The notes beneath the pieces were generated by a model. It did not search any database, was not told where the DNA came from, and saw nothing but the letters and a program-made list of their open reading frames with translations. Shown here in pieces: positions 1 through 18,738 of a stretch of 64,000 nucleotides of DNA. Numbering within the stretch: the stretch's first letter is position 1; each line of letters starts with the position of its first letter. Source of the DNA: Dromaius novaehollandiae (lineage: Eukaryota; Chordata; Aves; Casuariiformes; Dromaiidae). Both the position numbers and the translations under genes were made by a program. The stretch is taken from assembly GCF_036370855.1 (NCBI RefSeq), contig NC_088102.1:44305835-44369834 (forward strand), read 5' to 3'.

Positions 1-2644
1 TGCAGGTAAACATTCTGGCTGAGGAAGCACCTGCTTTGCTGTGCATGTGTGCTTATATGCTGGATTGTTCAGTTCGGCTTTCCCTGTGTATGTACATCTC
101 TCCCTCTCTTCCTGATTCTGCCCTGCATCCTGATCACCAGTGTATGCCCAAATGAGCTATATTTCAGCTTTGCACTCCTTGTGTTGCTGAAAGCTCATGG
201 CTTCCTACTGAAAGCAGGAGGTTGGTGTCTGGCAATGCTGCTTGAGGACGGAGGTTCACACAAGCTCTCTTCCTCTGTAGAAGCTGAAATCCCTGTATAG
301 GACACATGCTATCAGTCTGAAGGGGAAGACAGAATATCTCCTGTTCCATAGAGGCACCAGCAGCATAAGAGTAGTGAGGATGGGGGTGCAGTGAAAAGGA
401 CGAGACCCTTCCTGGGGTAGGAGGGAAATTCAGTGCTGACAGTCACAGGTTAGGCTGAGCTCTTATGCCTCCTTCTTGCTCTTGGCGCAGCGAACAGCTC
501 TTCCTCCAGGGTGGTCAGAGCTATCTGCAAAGTGTAAGCCTCTCTATAGCTCAGGTATCACCACAGATTCATAAAATGCCCAGAGTACCCTGAATGGATG
601 GCAATATTGTTCTGAGCTGTCTGGTTTTTTTAGCAGCGTCCCTCGGGGAAGGGCTGTGCCTGCCCTGAGCCATACTGGTTTGCTATTTATAGTGCGGTTG
701 TTCCATTCCTGTCTGGCTGAGGTCTGCTTTCAGCCTTGCTTGGGCACTGAGGGCATCAGTGCCAGGAATAGCTCTGGGCATGGAGCGGCTGCTCAAACAC
801 AGCTTGAGCCAGTCCTTGGTGGAAGGGGCTAGAGCTGTGTCTTTGAGCTCTGGCTGTGGCTCATCCTGAGTGTCAGCCTCCTCTGTGGTGCACCTGCTTT
901 TCATACAGGGGGAAGCAAAGAGAATTGCCCTTCTTTTGTTCTGGCACCCCTCCAAGTGAGGGCCTGGATTCCCTGTGTTGCTGAGGCTGTCAGAATTGAG
1001 TATGGCACTGCCAGAGATGGTATCCAGAACAATTGCCCCAGGCCTTGGTGTGATGCACTTGCAAAGAACTGGACGGGTGTTTGCATGAAGAGTCCTGCCC
1101 CTTGCATGTCCTTTAACCAGTGGCTGTGACCTCTTGGTTGTGTATCCTGAATTGTTGCCCATAAGGGTGGGTGGACTCCTCTTCAGTGTCGTGCCTGTCC
1201 GTCCCTCGCATGGGGCCTAGCTGCTCTCTCCCAAGGCTAGTGCTTCCTGGCATCTGGAGAGCTTGAACAGAGGTCTGAAAAGAGCTCTGTGGTACAGGAA
1301 ACATCAACACCTTCCTTAGTGCTATTGCTCAAGCAGAGCTGTTCCATCACTTTGGTTTGTGATGCTCTCAGCTTCTCTGGAGAGCAGAGCTGAGCAAATA
1401 ATTAATTGCTTGATATAGCGCCCAAAATGAAAAGCTGGGGTGGGGGGAGGGAACAGTTTAAGGCACCTTTTATCTTTTATTTTAAATGTAACACAGCTGA
1501 ATTTGAAACAAAACAATGCAAAATGAGACTTACTGCTTGGAAAACAAAGCATTTTGTTCTTGTCCAAAACCTGTCATGAAGTAGCAAATAGCTCTGGGCT
1601 GTCTGGAAACTGCAGTTTTCAATCAATAACTATTTGGCTGAAAACACTTACTAGCTTTTCTGGCGACAATGCACCACAGGCACCTGGGGGCCTGGCTCAG
1701 AGCCAAGCCCCCTAGCATCTTCCCAGAGTTGGCAGGGAGGATGGTGTTGTGGCCTCCTATGGGCTTTTCCAAGCAGAGCAGCAGATCCCAGGTGGCTGGA
1801 GTCATTTTCCTCCTTTTCACTGTGATTAACTTGATGTTTTGTGTGAGATGATGCAGACTCCACAAGCATCCACAGGGGCTAAGTCTGGTCCGATGTCCTG
1901 GGATACAGTCCCTCTTGTCCCATTGGGGAGCAGCTCCTGTTGCAAGTTATTCAGGAATGTTCCAGGGAAGCAGGGTGATCTTTGGGATCTCCTGTCAGTC
2001 CCTAGCTGTGTTGATCAGGAGATTCTGCACACTCTTGGGCACAACTGGCTGGAAACTTGAGGTGCCAGTACCTCACATGGCAAAATTCCCACCCCTTTGC
2101 CATGTGGCGTGTCACAACTGCATGCTCTACCTGTGCTGATTGATGGCAGGGCTGGAGCTGGAGAGGGACTTGCTGCAGAGTGACTTGGATAGAAGTAAGA
2201 GCTCCTGACTGACCACGCTGATGCCTCTCTCGGCTCTGACCCCAGGAACTACCATCTGCCACAAGCCTGCAGCAGTGGAAGTATATCTCAGGAAATGGGT
2301 GTGGGGTGAATGGGTATTGATTCCCGGAGCACATCCGGAGACCAGGACGCTGTGAACCTAATGGATCCAGAGCTGCCCATTAGCTGCAGCACAGACGTCA
2401 GCAGAAATGCAGATATTAGAAACCTAATCCCATCACAGGGAGGGGAGCTGGCAATTGGCCCAAAAGATGCTCCTCTTCTGTTTCAAGAGGCAGCCTGGAT
2501 CCTCCTGTCCCTTGTAGTGCAGCTGCACAACGTCCTGGCTTGATTTGCCACCGCCACCCTGTGCCCAGCTGTGCTGACCAGGAAAGTGATGGAGGAGACG
2601 TGATCCAGGACAGACACTGTGGCCTCTGTGTCAGGCCTGTGAGT

Positions 2645-2715
2645 CAAAACCATGCTCCATCTGGCCCAGTGTCCTGTTGCCTACAGTGGCCAAAAGTAGG
2701 TGCTGAGAGATGAAT
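2645..2715 (+). repeat. fragment of an ancient sauropsid interspersed repeat
   Basis: The phrase around CATCTGGCCCAGTGTCCTGT followed by acagtggccaaaagtaggtgct resembles, from memory, a dispersed repeat common in bird, turtle and crocodilian DNA. The match is partial and the family name uncertain. Confidence 0.35.
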
Positions 2716-2904
2716 CATAAGACATAGCCTGGCTGATTGTGATACTTCACTTGCCAAATATCCTCTGAGGCTCAAGCAATTTGCAATTCAGGGAAGTAAA
2801 AGTGAAATTGGTATGTTGGACATGATTCTCCTTTGAGAGTTTGCTAGGTCTCTCACCGGAACATGGCAAGGTCTCGCAGTGGGAGGGGGACACTGAGCAG
2901 TTGC

Positions 2905-2933
2905 GGGAGGGGAGGGGAGGGGGAGGGGGAGGG
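2905..2933 (+). other. G-quadruplex-forming tract
   Basis: Six consecutive runs of 3-5 guanines are separated by single adenines within 29 bases. This satisfies the usual four-run G-quadruplex rule several times over. It lies in apparently noncoding DNA ~9 kb upstream of LARGE2. Confidence 0.75.
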
Positions 2934-5900
2934 CACTGAAGCTCTGGGATTGTCCCCATGTGCCAGGACAGAGAAGTTGGAGCAGGGCTGGCATACCCCA
3001 CAGGGCTGAATGGGGAACAGGGGCTTGGTGGAAAAGCATGACTGGCATGGACCTGCAGGGTGTTAGCAACCACCTCTCCCTTGCCCTGGGCCCGGCACTA
3101 TGGGCGCAGGCCTGGCTCAGTGCTGAGGGAAGGCCGTCCTCTCCAGAGCAGCAGTGGGGGGCTGGACAGCACTTGGGTAGCGTGGCTTTGTGTTGGCAGG
3201 GAGTGATCTGGTAACCCCTCAAGAGGGGATTCTTACCGCTAGCATAGGATGACACCCCAGACAGCAGTGTCCCTACAAGTGTGGCTGAAGACTATGACCA
3301 GCTGGCCTCTTCCAGTTTCTCCCTGGGTCTAGCAGGAATGAGAGTGCTTAGGGATTATGTTGGTAGTTGGGCTGAGAGTCTGGATGGCCCCACCTTGTCT
3401 TACCTGGGAGCTGTGGCAAAAAAAGGGCACTGCTGCCTAACTTTAAGTATTGCAGGGGTTCTGGTAGACTTAAGTCTCCTGCACAACGCTTGCATACTCC
3501 TCTCCTCTCACAAGGCATCTGACTCCATGCCTGCCCTGCAGGGCACTACCTCCAGCTCTGACTCTGCCAAGCAGCTGAACCCAGTGCCTAGTCATGGACT
3601 GGGAGACTGACTGTAGTGTTGCTCCACAAAAGCAGGCTGTGGCTCTAGCAGGGCCTCAGGATCAGAGTCCCTGCCAAGAGGAGTTGCTTCCTGATGCATT
3701 CCTGGGACTTCAGACATGGAGAGGTAAGCTGTGAGGCTTATTCCCATGTTAGACCTAGTATGAACTTGCTTGTTTCCTCATGTTCTGGGTGAGGAAAGGA
3801 AATAGCCTGGTGATGAAAGTCTCTGCTTCAGCCAAGCTGGGAGCTTCAACTAGCACCCTTCAGGGACAGTTGAATCCTCTTCCCCAGGTCTTATGCTTCT
3901 ACTGGAGAAGAGAATGTAGCTTTTTCTGTGTGACTTTTGTGAAATAAAATGCTGAAGTCTTAGAGCTGTGGAATTGTTTGTAATAATCATCTTATGGGCC
4001 TGAGAAGAATCTGATGCACTAGAATGAACCATAACTGAGGCACAGGCTCACTGTTGACCCAGGAAGAGATCCACCTTTCTGATGTTTGCTTTGCAGCTTG
4101 GTTGTGCTGAGGGTGGGTGGATACCTTTGTTTTGTTTTACAGCTTGTGTTCATCTGGTTCTGTGGATGCAATTTGATCCCATCTCTTGAATAAGGTGGCT
4201 ATTTTGTCACAGGTTACTCTTTCCAGTGAAATATGAAAGCGAAATTCCTACTTAAGTTTCATTTATCATAAGACTGGGGGAAGGAGGGGTGGAGTGATAA
4301 TCCGGAGCATGGGGTTTTAATCCTGTTTTCCTGGCCAAATTCCATTCCGCCTCTGTAAATTCCTGCAGCTGCTCCACTCTGAACTGCTTGTGTGGTATTC
4401 ACCAGCTGGCATCATCCTCTTCAAGTGGGAGCGTCTCTGATGGGGAAGGGAGGCAAGGGGATGGCCCCTAACTGTAAGCTGCTTGTCGGATGGGTGCTGC
4501 AGTACGTGGTTTAAAGGTGACCTGTTGAACAAAAAACTGGCCCATCCCCTCCCATCTCTTTGGAAGAGAAAAAGAAATTGTCCCCAGTTGCCTCTCTTCA
4601 AAGTGTGGTGCCTCTTCTCAATTGTCAGTGTTGCTGCATAGCTTTCTTACTTTGGCTGTCAGGCCCTTTTTCACCTCCTGTGAGCCTAGAAAGCTGCTGC
4701 ATTGTGCTCATGCTGAGGCAGTCTTTTTAAGTAGACCAGCTCTACTGTTGCTGTCTTCCCAGCTCCAAAAATGAGACTTGGGAGAAGGATTTGCAGCTTC
4801 TGTTGCTTGCAGCTAGGTGGGACAATGGACAGTGAAGCTCTCCAAAGTCACTGCTCTCAAGTGACCTGGAGTTTACTGGAGACAGCCAGGCCACCCCTTT
4901 GCTTGTAATGCCTGGGGGGCAGTGATGGGGGGGCAGTAAGCCTTGAGCTGTCCCTGCCTATGCCGCTTGTGGCTGCTGTCCTGTCACTCATAGGCAGTCT
5001 TGCTGTGACCCAGCATCCCCTGTGTGGACGCATAAGTAGCTCCGGGGGCTAGAACCGGCTCTCGCCCCAGCCCCGTGATGGGCCCCCTCCCAGTGACAGG
5101 CTCTCACCCTGCAGGTCTGTGGGAAAACAGGGCTGTTCCCTCTTGTGCTGGGGGAGGGCAGCTCAAGCCATGGAAAAGCTCCCTGTGCCAGGCTTCCCTA
5201 AACATTAACTGCTCACCTGACAGTCACTGGGTCAGTCAGAGAAGAGGCCAGCCTGGTGAGGGGCCCTCCTGCAAAAAGAGGGGATCTCGGGGAAGCAGGG
5301 TGCCAGCATGGGGACAGCCCTGGGAAGAGAGGCCAGGGCAGGCAAGATGGTTGCACTGCTCCAGAAGTGGAGGACACTTGTGCATGGTGGGGCATCTGGC
5401 AGGTAGCAAGCTTTGAGCTCCTGCGCAAGCCTCAGCAAGTGTACCTGGCTTTCCGCTGCCCCCCCTTCTCTTTTCAGTGGGAGTGACCAGGGTTTCTTTC
5501 TGCCTTTGTCCTGCAGTGCCCTGCGATGTCTGTGAGTGGAAATGGGCCCTGGCCGTGGGCTCTCTCCAGGCCCTCAGAAGGGAGAGGTGGAGAGATGACC
5601 TCTCCAGCTCTGCCCGGGCCTGGCTCCAGTCCAGCGGCCTCTTTGTGCCACCCCAAGGTGGGAGGCCTCACTCTCAGCATGACCTACTGTTTGTGCAGCT
5701 GCCCAGCTCTGCTGGAATGACACTCCCCTGTCCTCTGGCTTCTGCCTTGTCACTGGAGGCGGGGGGAGTTCAGGCATGAAGTGTTTGAGGGCACACCAGA
5801 GTCCTGCCTGCCTTTTCCCAGGTGGCTGCTGTGAGCCTCTCGCAGCAGGAGACTGGGCTTGGGTACCCAGGAGCTTTTTTTGTCTTATTTGTCATGTTCC

Positions 5901-8274
5901 TGATCCCTGCTGAAGCAGGAGCTGTGCAGCTCTCCTGCAGCCAGGCCTCAGGGAGAGCATGGTTGGGAGCAATGGGGGGAGGAATGATAACCTGCTGCGA
6001 ACAGCACTTCTGCCCTGCATCCTTGTGCTGGGGTCAGTAATGGAGAATGGCAGTATTGGGAAACCTCTCATCTTACTGCTGGCAACGCTTGTCTGGCGGG
6101 AGCAAGGAGACTGAGGAGGGAGGGCAAAAAGGGCGAGTGCTGTGGCTGGAGGACTGGCTAGAGCCTGAGGAAGGTGCGAGTGCTGCGTGGAAGCCAGCAT
6201 GCCCTCCTGCCCTGCGCCAGCCCCTGTGACCTTTCCCTGCGCTTCTGCCTGCTTGTACATCCCACTGTGCGAGCAAGGCCCTTCCACCCAGGGATGGCTC
6301 AGCTTAGTGCAGCCACTGGTACCCGGTGTTTCCCTCGTCTGGGGGCCATTTCCAGCCTTGCCCTCCACTTGCTGTTCCTTTAACATTGCACAGGGGAGGA
6401 GAGGCTGTGTAACTCCCTTCTTACTTGCCATCTTCTCCCTACAGGTATAAATATCCTAAAACTCCTCTGCCTTGCCTGTGCTCCCCCAGCAGCCTCTCAG
6501 CTCTTGGCCCTGGCAGGACTGGTAAGGGCCTGGCTGTGTCTTGCTGCACTGGGCCTGGCGTTGGTTCCTGGGGATGGAGCCTTTGGGTCCTCACTTGCTG
6601 GAGCAGGCAAGATAGGGAGGCAAGAAAAAGCGTGCAAAGAGGCGGCTGGGGTCAGCTGTAGCAGACAGTGTTCTCCTCCAGAGCAGAACTCGTCAAGCTG
6701 GCGGCAGGAGGCTGTGGGAGGTCTCATACGGCTACTGCTGGAGCCTGATTCCTGCTGTGCTTCTCCCAGGAGTGTGGGTAAGCTCTCCCTGTGTGGCTGC
6801 TGCCTTCAGTGCTTTAGCTTGAGGCTGGAACATTCATTACATGATGGATAGTGTGGGGCAGTGACAGTACAGGTCTCAGGGGCTGAACTCCATCACACCC
6901 CCTGAGTGGTGATGGGGGAAGCTCCTGCTTTGGGGTGCTGCTGGCTCAGAGAACTGGGGTAGCCCGGGGGTTTCCCTTCCTTGTCCAAGTTGGGCTGGGC
7001 AGAAAGTTGCTGTTAAGGAGCAACTACCTGCTCTAACTGGGGCTCTGCAAGGACAAGCAAGAGCTGCCCAGGCAGGAGGTAAATGATTTCTGCAGTGCTT
7101 GGGTGGAGACCCAGCCTGCCCTGGCCTTGCAGCTCAGGGGCTGTGTTTGAAGGCTCTGCTCCGTCTTTGCAAGGCAGGTCTGTGCTTGCTGCCACAGCTC
7201 GTCCTTTGATTACAGAGGTGGGGGGCAATTTGCCTTTCATCTAAATTGCCGTGCAGGCGGTTGCATCCTAATTCCTCTGCCTGCTACTGGTTGCCTCCTC
7301 TTCCCACCACGCCCTGCCTTCTCCAGGCATCCTCCCAGCAGGCTCCTGAAAGGCCGAGGGAGGCAGGGAGGGCCGGGAGCTCCTCCTTCTGCTGTATCCC
7401 TGGGCAGGAGCCTGCCTTTCCTGGCCCTGGGGCCAGGAAGGGGTGGGGGGGAGCTGCTGCAGGTAGAGGCAGTCTCTGCATAGTTAGCATTCCCAGCCCT
7501 GGCCTCCTCACTCCTCCTGTTGCCATCCCTTCCCTAGGACAGCCCTGCTAGCGCCCTGAGCAGGTCTGCACAACAGGTTTTCCTCCTGTGCTCTTTGGGG
7601 AGCCCCACTCTCCTGGACTGATGGGGCTGGAGCTCTCCTGCCCTGGTACTGGTCAATAGGTAGGCAGCCCTTTCCTTTTTGTACCTACGGTGGTGTTTGG
7701 GCCCTTTGCAGCTCAGGGCTGTCAGCAGAGGCTATCACTTGGACCACGGGCAGTATTGCCCCTCTCTAAGTAGCAGGGAAATCTGCCAAAGCTGGGCAAC
7801 CCCCACCCCACCCTCCCTTGCATCTCCTGCCCAGGCTGGCCGTGCACCCCTCTCTGCCAGCCGAGGGGAGACCAGGAGGGCTCTGCTGTCTTCCCCCTGC
7901 AACTCAACATCCCCCATGTGGACAAATCCTCCTGCACCTCCCTTGGGGAAGGAGGAAGCAGGTGCTGTGTGTGTGGGGGGGTAAATAATCCTAATGCCTT
8001 CCCTTATCCCAGCAAAAGAGGCCAGGGAGCAGGAAGGGAGCTGGAGGGAGGGCAGATTCCTCCTGATTGACTTTGGGCAACTCCATGCCCCTGGCACTGG
8101 GGGCTCTTGAGTAGAAAGTGAATTTAATCTCTTGTTTTGTTTGTTCTTTCTTCCTCCGTAAGGGGGGCCAGCACAGGGTGTGCCGGGGGAGCTTGGGTTT
8201 GAGAGTGGGGAGGAGGGGGGGAAGTGTCAGATTTGAAAGGGAGGAGTAAAAGGGAGGACTGGGAAAGGCAGAGC

Positions 8275-8348
8275 CAGGAGGGAGCAGCGGCAGTGGGCTG
8301 TGAGCCGGCTCAGGAGGAACGCGGGGAGGAGGAAAAGGGGAAAGGCAG
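8275..8348 (+). other. possible noncoding first exon upstream of LARGE2
   Basis: A purine-rich, CpG-containing stretch ends in an excellent donor GGCAG|gtaagg at 8348/8349. A weak TATA-like taaaag lies ~25-30 bases before the proposed start. There is no coding potential. If transcribed, it could splice to the acceptor at 11928. This rests only on splice and promoter consensus; the left boundary is arbitrary. Confidence 0.25.
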
Positions 8349-8349
8349 G

Positions 8350-10029
8350 TAAGGAAATTGCCTCCTTGGGAGGCAGGTGAGAGGCCAGGTGAGGGGGAGA
8401 AGGGATGACGGGAGGAGTGGCGGGGTGCTGTGGAGGGGATGGAGCCCTTGAGTGCCTCCGGGAGTGTCTTTGCCACCTGGCCTGCTGTTGCTTCTGGTCC
8501 CATCCTGTCCCTGAAAGCCACCGTCCCTGTAGTGTGCCCTTGTGTTCACATGCAGACCGCGGACAGAGACCACCATCCCTGCCAAGGGCTCCTCTTGGCA
8601 CCACAGACAAGCAGGGCAGAGAGGCACCGGGTGCGAGTGGGAGCCCGGAGGTGCTGCTCGGCACTCCCACCTTGTCCTGCTGAGGTCCCTTTCCTGTGGT
8701 TGGCTTCTCAGACTGCTCGGTGCCTGCTGACCTCCCTTGTCTTGCCTCACCTCTGCCTTTCGTGTAGCGAGCCTGATGCAGTGTTTGGGGGACCCTGGCC
8801 GCACAGGAGGGGTAGAGGTCTCTCAGTGGGCTGGGAAGGGAGAAGAGCTGGCAGCAGTGCGAGTGCATAGACCTGGTGTGTGCAGAGAGCTCTGAAGGGT
8901 TCAGGCACCTCTCCTGGGTCCAGCATGGCTCCTGGCCGGGACAGCTGAGCCTGGCACGGTCCAAGTGTTATCTCCCTCTTCCCTGCTGTTCCAGTGCTTT
9001 GTCTGCCCTATAGACCGTAGAAGTGGGACATGGCCCAGCCTTGGTTGCAGAAAGCAGTGCTGCAGACAGGACCCCTTCCCTGCCAGAGAAGAAGGCGCAG
9101 CTCCTGCACAGGAGCTCCTGCCTGCCGCGTGCTCCTTGCTCAGTGTCTGGGCACACAGGGTCTGAGTGTGTGTTTTCTACGAGTTGCACATGAGTTAGCC
9201 TGTTGTGTTTGCTCGGCATGGTCCTTGGGCTCTGCGCTTGCTGCCATGCAGGCTTTGCAGCAGCCTGACGCCCCTGAGCAAGCTGTGTATTACAGCAGCC
9301 GTACTCCCTTAGGTTGGCCTTGCTGCAGCCAAATCCTGTGGGGTCCAAGCCTGGCTGCAGGCAGCTCAGTGCCAAGGCTATTGCTGCATGTCCCTTGTTC
9401 CTGGTGCACTTGTGACTGGCCCTACAGTGGGCAATTCCCCGCTGTGGGCAGGCATTTCCACCCTTGCCCCAGGCTACCTGGTGCCTAAGGGCACGCTGGG
9501 TGATCTGGCCCTTGGTGTCCTCCCAGGCTGCCTGTCTCGAGCTGCAGGCCTCAGCGGCCCCCTTGGGCATCTGCACATCAATGGGCTCAGGCTCTGTGCG
9601 CGAGGGGGGGCAGCCCCTAATCCGGCCCATTCATTCGAATGGCAGTGCAGGCTTTTGTTGATCCTCCAGATGTTGCCTGGAGGTCAGGGGCTCAGTCTCC
9701 TGCTGCGGCAAGCAGGGACGAGGAGAGAGGCCAGCCTGCTAGGAAGAGGTTGGTGTTTCTTGCTTTGTGGGATTTATGTCTTCCCTGCGCACCTGGCTTT
9801 TCGAGGATCTCAGGGCAGGGGTTTCTGGAGATGATCTTTGTCCCCTGGGTTGGCTTCCTCCTGTCCTGGGAGAGGACAGACAGTATGTATCTCTGCCACT
9901 TTTTTCTCCACATAAAAAGGACCAAGTTGGGCATGGGGGACTGGAGCCCTGTACAGCCAGGGCACAGGTGTTGCCAGCCAGCTGTGGCGCCTCCTCCAAG
10001 GCAGCGTTGGCAGGAGCCTGCCTGCCCGA
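8350..10029. other. noncoding GC-rich stretch
   Basis: No exon or recognisable repeat. Long open frames on the minus strand (for example 8227-8964) arise from high GC content and lack homology that I recognise. Confidence 0.45.
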
Positions 10030-10290
10030 GGTCCCAGCTCATCGGGGCCGGGCCCAGGGAACAAAGCGGGGGAACACAGAGCTCTCCCTGGGCTCACGCG
10101 CGGCTCCCCATGTGAAGCGAAAACCCCCTCTCCGGTCGGTTGGGAAGCGCCCCGCAGCCGCTGAGGAATGCAGCACGCATGGCTGGAGCGGCCAGGCCGG
10201 GCAGCCAGCTTTGTGTGCCACGGCGGGGGAGCTGGTGGCAAGGGGAGGGGAGGGCAGGGCACACGGGGGGCGTCGCGTGGGCATCTCCGC
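10030..10290. promoter_or_regulatory. CpG-rich segment, candidate LARGE2 promoter
   Basis: About two dozen CpG dinucleotides lie in ~260 bases, far denser than the flanks, ~1.8-2 kb upstream of the LARGE2 ATG. Such an island often marks a vertebrate promoter. A TATA-like ATAAAAAG occurs ~120 bases before it. No transcript evidence is visible. Confidence 0.4.
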
Positions 10291-10536
10291 CTGCTGCAGC
10301 AGCTGGGGGAGCAGATCCCAGCATGGGGTCCCTGCGGGGGAGAGGGGGGAGGGGATCAAGCCTTGTTTGCTGCTGGTTGCTGAGTTTTGAGCTCCCTCTC
10401 CTCTCCAAAGCAGATGTTTTTTATGGGCTCCTCCCTTGACTTGTTGCTAGCACATCTCTTATGGCTGAGTTGCCTGCTTCCCACATGTGCACCCATCCCA
10501 CGACAGGGTTAGCTGCAGTAGGTGCCACCTTGTTCC

Positions 10537-10544
10537 TATATATA
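10537..10544. promoter_or_regulatory. TATA-box-like TATATATA
   Basis: The motif CCTATATATAG stands alone in GC-rich DNA ~1.5 kb upstream of the LARGE2 start codon and ~130 bases upstream of the hairpin at 10669-10760. It is palindromic, so it gives no direction. It could serve LARGE2, the hairpin transcript, or nothing. Confidence 0.25.
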
Positions 10545-10668
10545 GCTGGAGGCCCTACAGCTTCCCCCAGTGGGATGCGGCCAGGGCTGATGCATGGCAG
10601 CTGTGTAAATGGGGAGCAGCATTTCTGTGCAGTGTATGCCTTGCCGTTCACTGTCTCTCAGTGCTTTG

Positions 10669-10760
10669 CAGCAGCGTGACTGTTGCTGCTGGGAACTGCC
10701 ATGCTGCCAGCCAAAGCAATCGCAGCGTAATGGTTCCCAGCAGCAGCAGTTGCATTACTG
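10669..10760 (+). ncRNA. candidate microRNA precursor hairpin
   Basis: Bases 10669-10707 pair with 10722-10760 around a 14-nt loop (10708-10721). By hand alignment, 39 stem positions include about 28 Watson-Crick pairs, 7 G-U wobbles and 4 C-A mismatches, with no bulges. The central block GCTGCTGGGAAC / GTTCCCAGCAGC (10685-10696 with 10733-10744) is perfect. Stem length and loop size fit a primary microRNA. The plus strand is the more stable one, because the 7 wobbles become C-A mismatches on the other strand. I do not recognise a known family. It could also be a decayed inverted repeat. Confidence 0.4.
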
Positions 10761-10769
10761 TCATAGTAG

Positions 10770-11928
10770 GGCGACCTGGAGGTGAAGTTCAGGCTGTGGA
10801 GGCATTTTCCTCAATCCCTCCTAAAACCATGACCGTGCTTTGATCTGGTCCTCAGGGGAGAGCTCTTGGTCTGTGAAGTGTACTGTCCCTCCCAGGAGAG
10901 GCTGGCTTGCACCGACGCTGTTGCCCAACTCTTTCTTCTGCAGCCCCTGGGTTTCCAGTCATCCCTTCTGCAGAGCCAAGCAGCCACCTTGGCACGTGTG
11001 CCCAATGGGTCCACTCCCAGCCCCAGAGGAGGCTGTGTTCACCATCTCTGCCTTAGGCATGCCCGGAGCTGCGTGTCCCTTTAAGCCAGCAATGCTGGGG
11101 AAGGGAGTTTCACCGAACCATTCACAATCTCTCCAGCCCAACACCAAAGTTTGCAAGGGCAGGTAGTTTTTCTCAGCCAAGTGAGCAGAGGGGGAGGTAC
11201 TTGGCCAGCAGGAGATCTAGGTAAGGCACATTGCAGGAGAGTTTTCCCCCTAGCCCCAAGCCAGCCAGCTGGAGGGTTGGGAAGGGAGCCAGTGTGCTGA
11301 ACTCTGGCTACTTGCTTATCTGCGCGTGGGCTGTGCTGCCTGGGCAGCACAGCATGCTGAGCCTAGCCATGTCCTTGAGGTCTGTATTTCAGGAGCAGTC
11401 CCAGCCCCTTCTGCCTCTGGAGGTGGGGGAGGGATCTGCTCTCCATCTCAAGGGCAGGCTGCATTAACCATCAGGTGACTGGCCACCCAGCTCAGCAGGG
11501 ATGCCTCCAGCATGGGGCAGTGGGACAGGACAGCATCTTTCCTTCCCCAAGAACTCTTCTCTCTCTCCCCTTGGGCTGTGAGACAGCAAGGAACAGAGCT
11601 GGAGTGAAATTGCTTTTGGGGAACTCATTCCCTCCTCCTGCATTTGAGGTTCCCTCCACAAAGACTGTGTGGCCTGAGCAGGGTGCTGGGGCAGGCCCTG
11701 GGACAGGTAGGAGAGTCCTGGCTGGGAGAGGTTGCTGGGCGCAGTTGCTGGAGAGGTTGTTGTGCCTGTCCCGTAGCTACACTAGCACAGCCGGTGTCCT
11801 GAAGTGAGCAAGGAGACAGAGATATCCTGCCTGGGGGGCATCCTGCTCAGCGAGAGAGGAGAAGGACTTGTTGTGGGATGGCAGGCAGGTTGGTGACTCT
11901 TGCACTCTGCTTGTTTCCCGGCTCGCAG
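10770..11928. other. noncoding stretch before LARGE2 exon 1
   Basis: No coding exon recognised. It is probably promoter-proximal DNA or the 5' intron of LARGE2. Short GC-rich open frames show no family resemblance. Confidence 0.45.
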
Positions 11929-12006
11929 GCTCTAGGATGCTGGGACCAGCTGGGCTAGGCCTGCCCACGTGATCCTCGGCGCCCTGCTCCCCACTGCCAG
12001 CCCACC
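11929..12006 (+). other. LARGE2: candidate LARGE2 5' UTR portion of the first coding exon
   Basis: A good acceptor (polypyrimidine tract then gctcgcag) ends at 11928, 78 bases before the LARGE2 ATG. The segment contains a perfect E-box CACGTG at 11966-11971. A second possible acceptor (cactgccag) ends at 12000. I infer that a noncoding upstream exon is spliced here; the sequence alone cannot show which acceptor is used. Confidence 0.45.

Positions 12007-18738
<6,732 letters not shown>

Larger units (their letters stand above)
1..8140. other. upstream region with no supportable gene
   Basis: GC-rich DNA with many short open frames on both strands. None resembles a family I recognise or shows consistent splice-bounded coding. 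In human DNA, PEX16 lies upstream of LARGE2 on the opposite strand; I looked for its C-terminal and other conserved segments and did not see them. The stretch is probably intergenic or a 5' intron. It includes the G-quadruplex tract and one old repeat fragment near 2.65 kb. Confidence 0.5.

Noticed and set aside
6445..6450. TATAAA motif at 6.4 kb as a promoter
   Set aside because: An isolated motif without CpG enrichment, a donor-bounded exon or other support nearby.
8227..8964. 245-codon minus-strand open frame
   Set aside because: Lies in GC-rich noncoding DNA, low-complexity peptide rich in Pro/Ser/Leu, no splice-supported partner exons.
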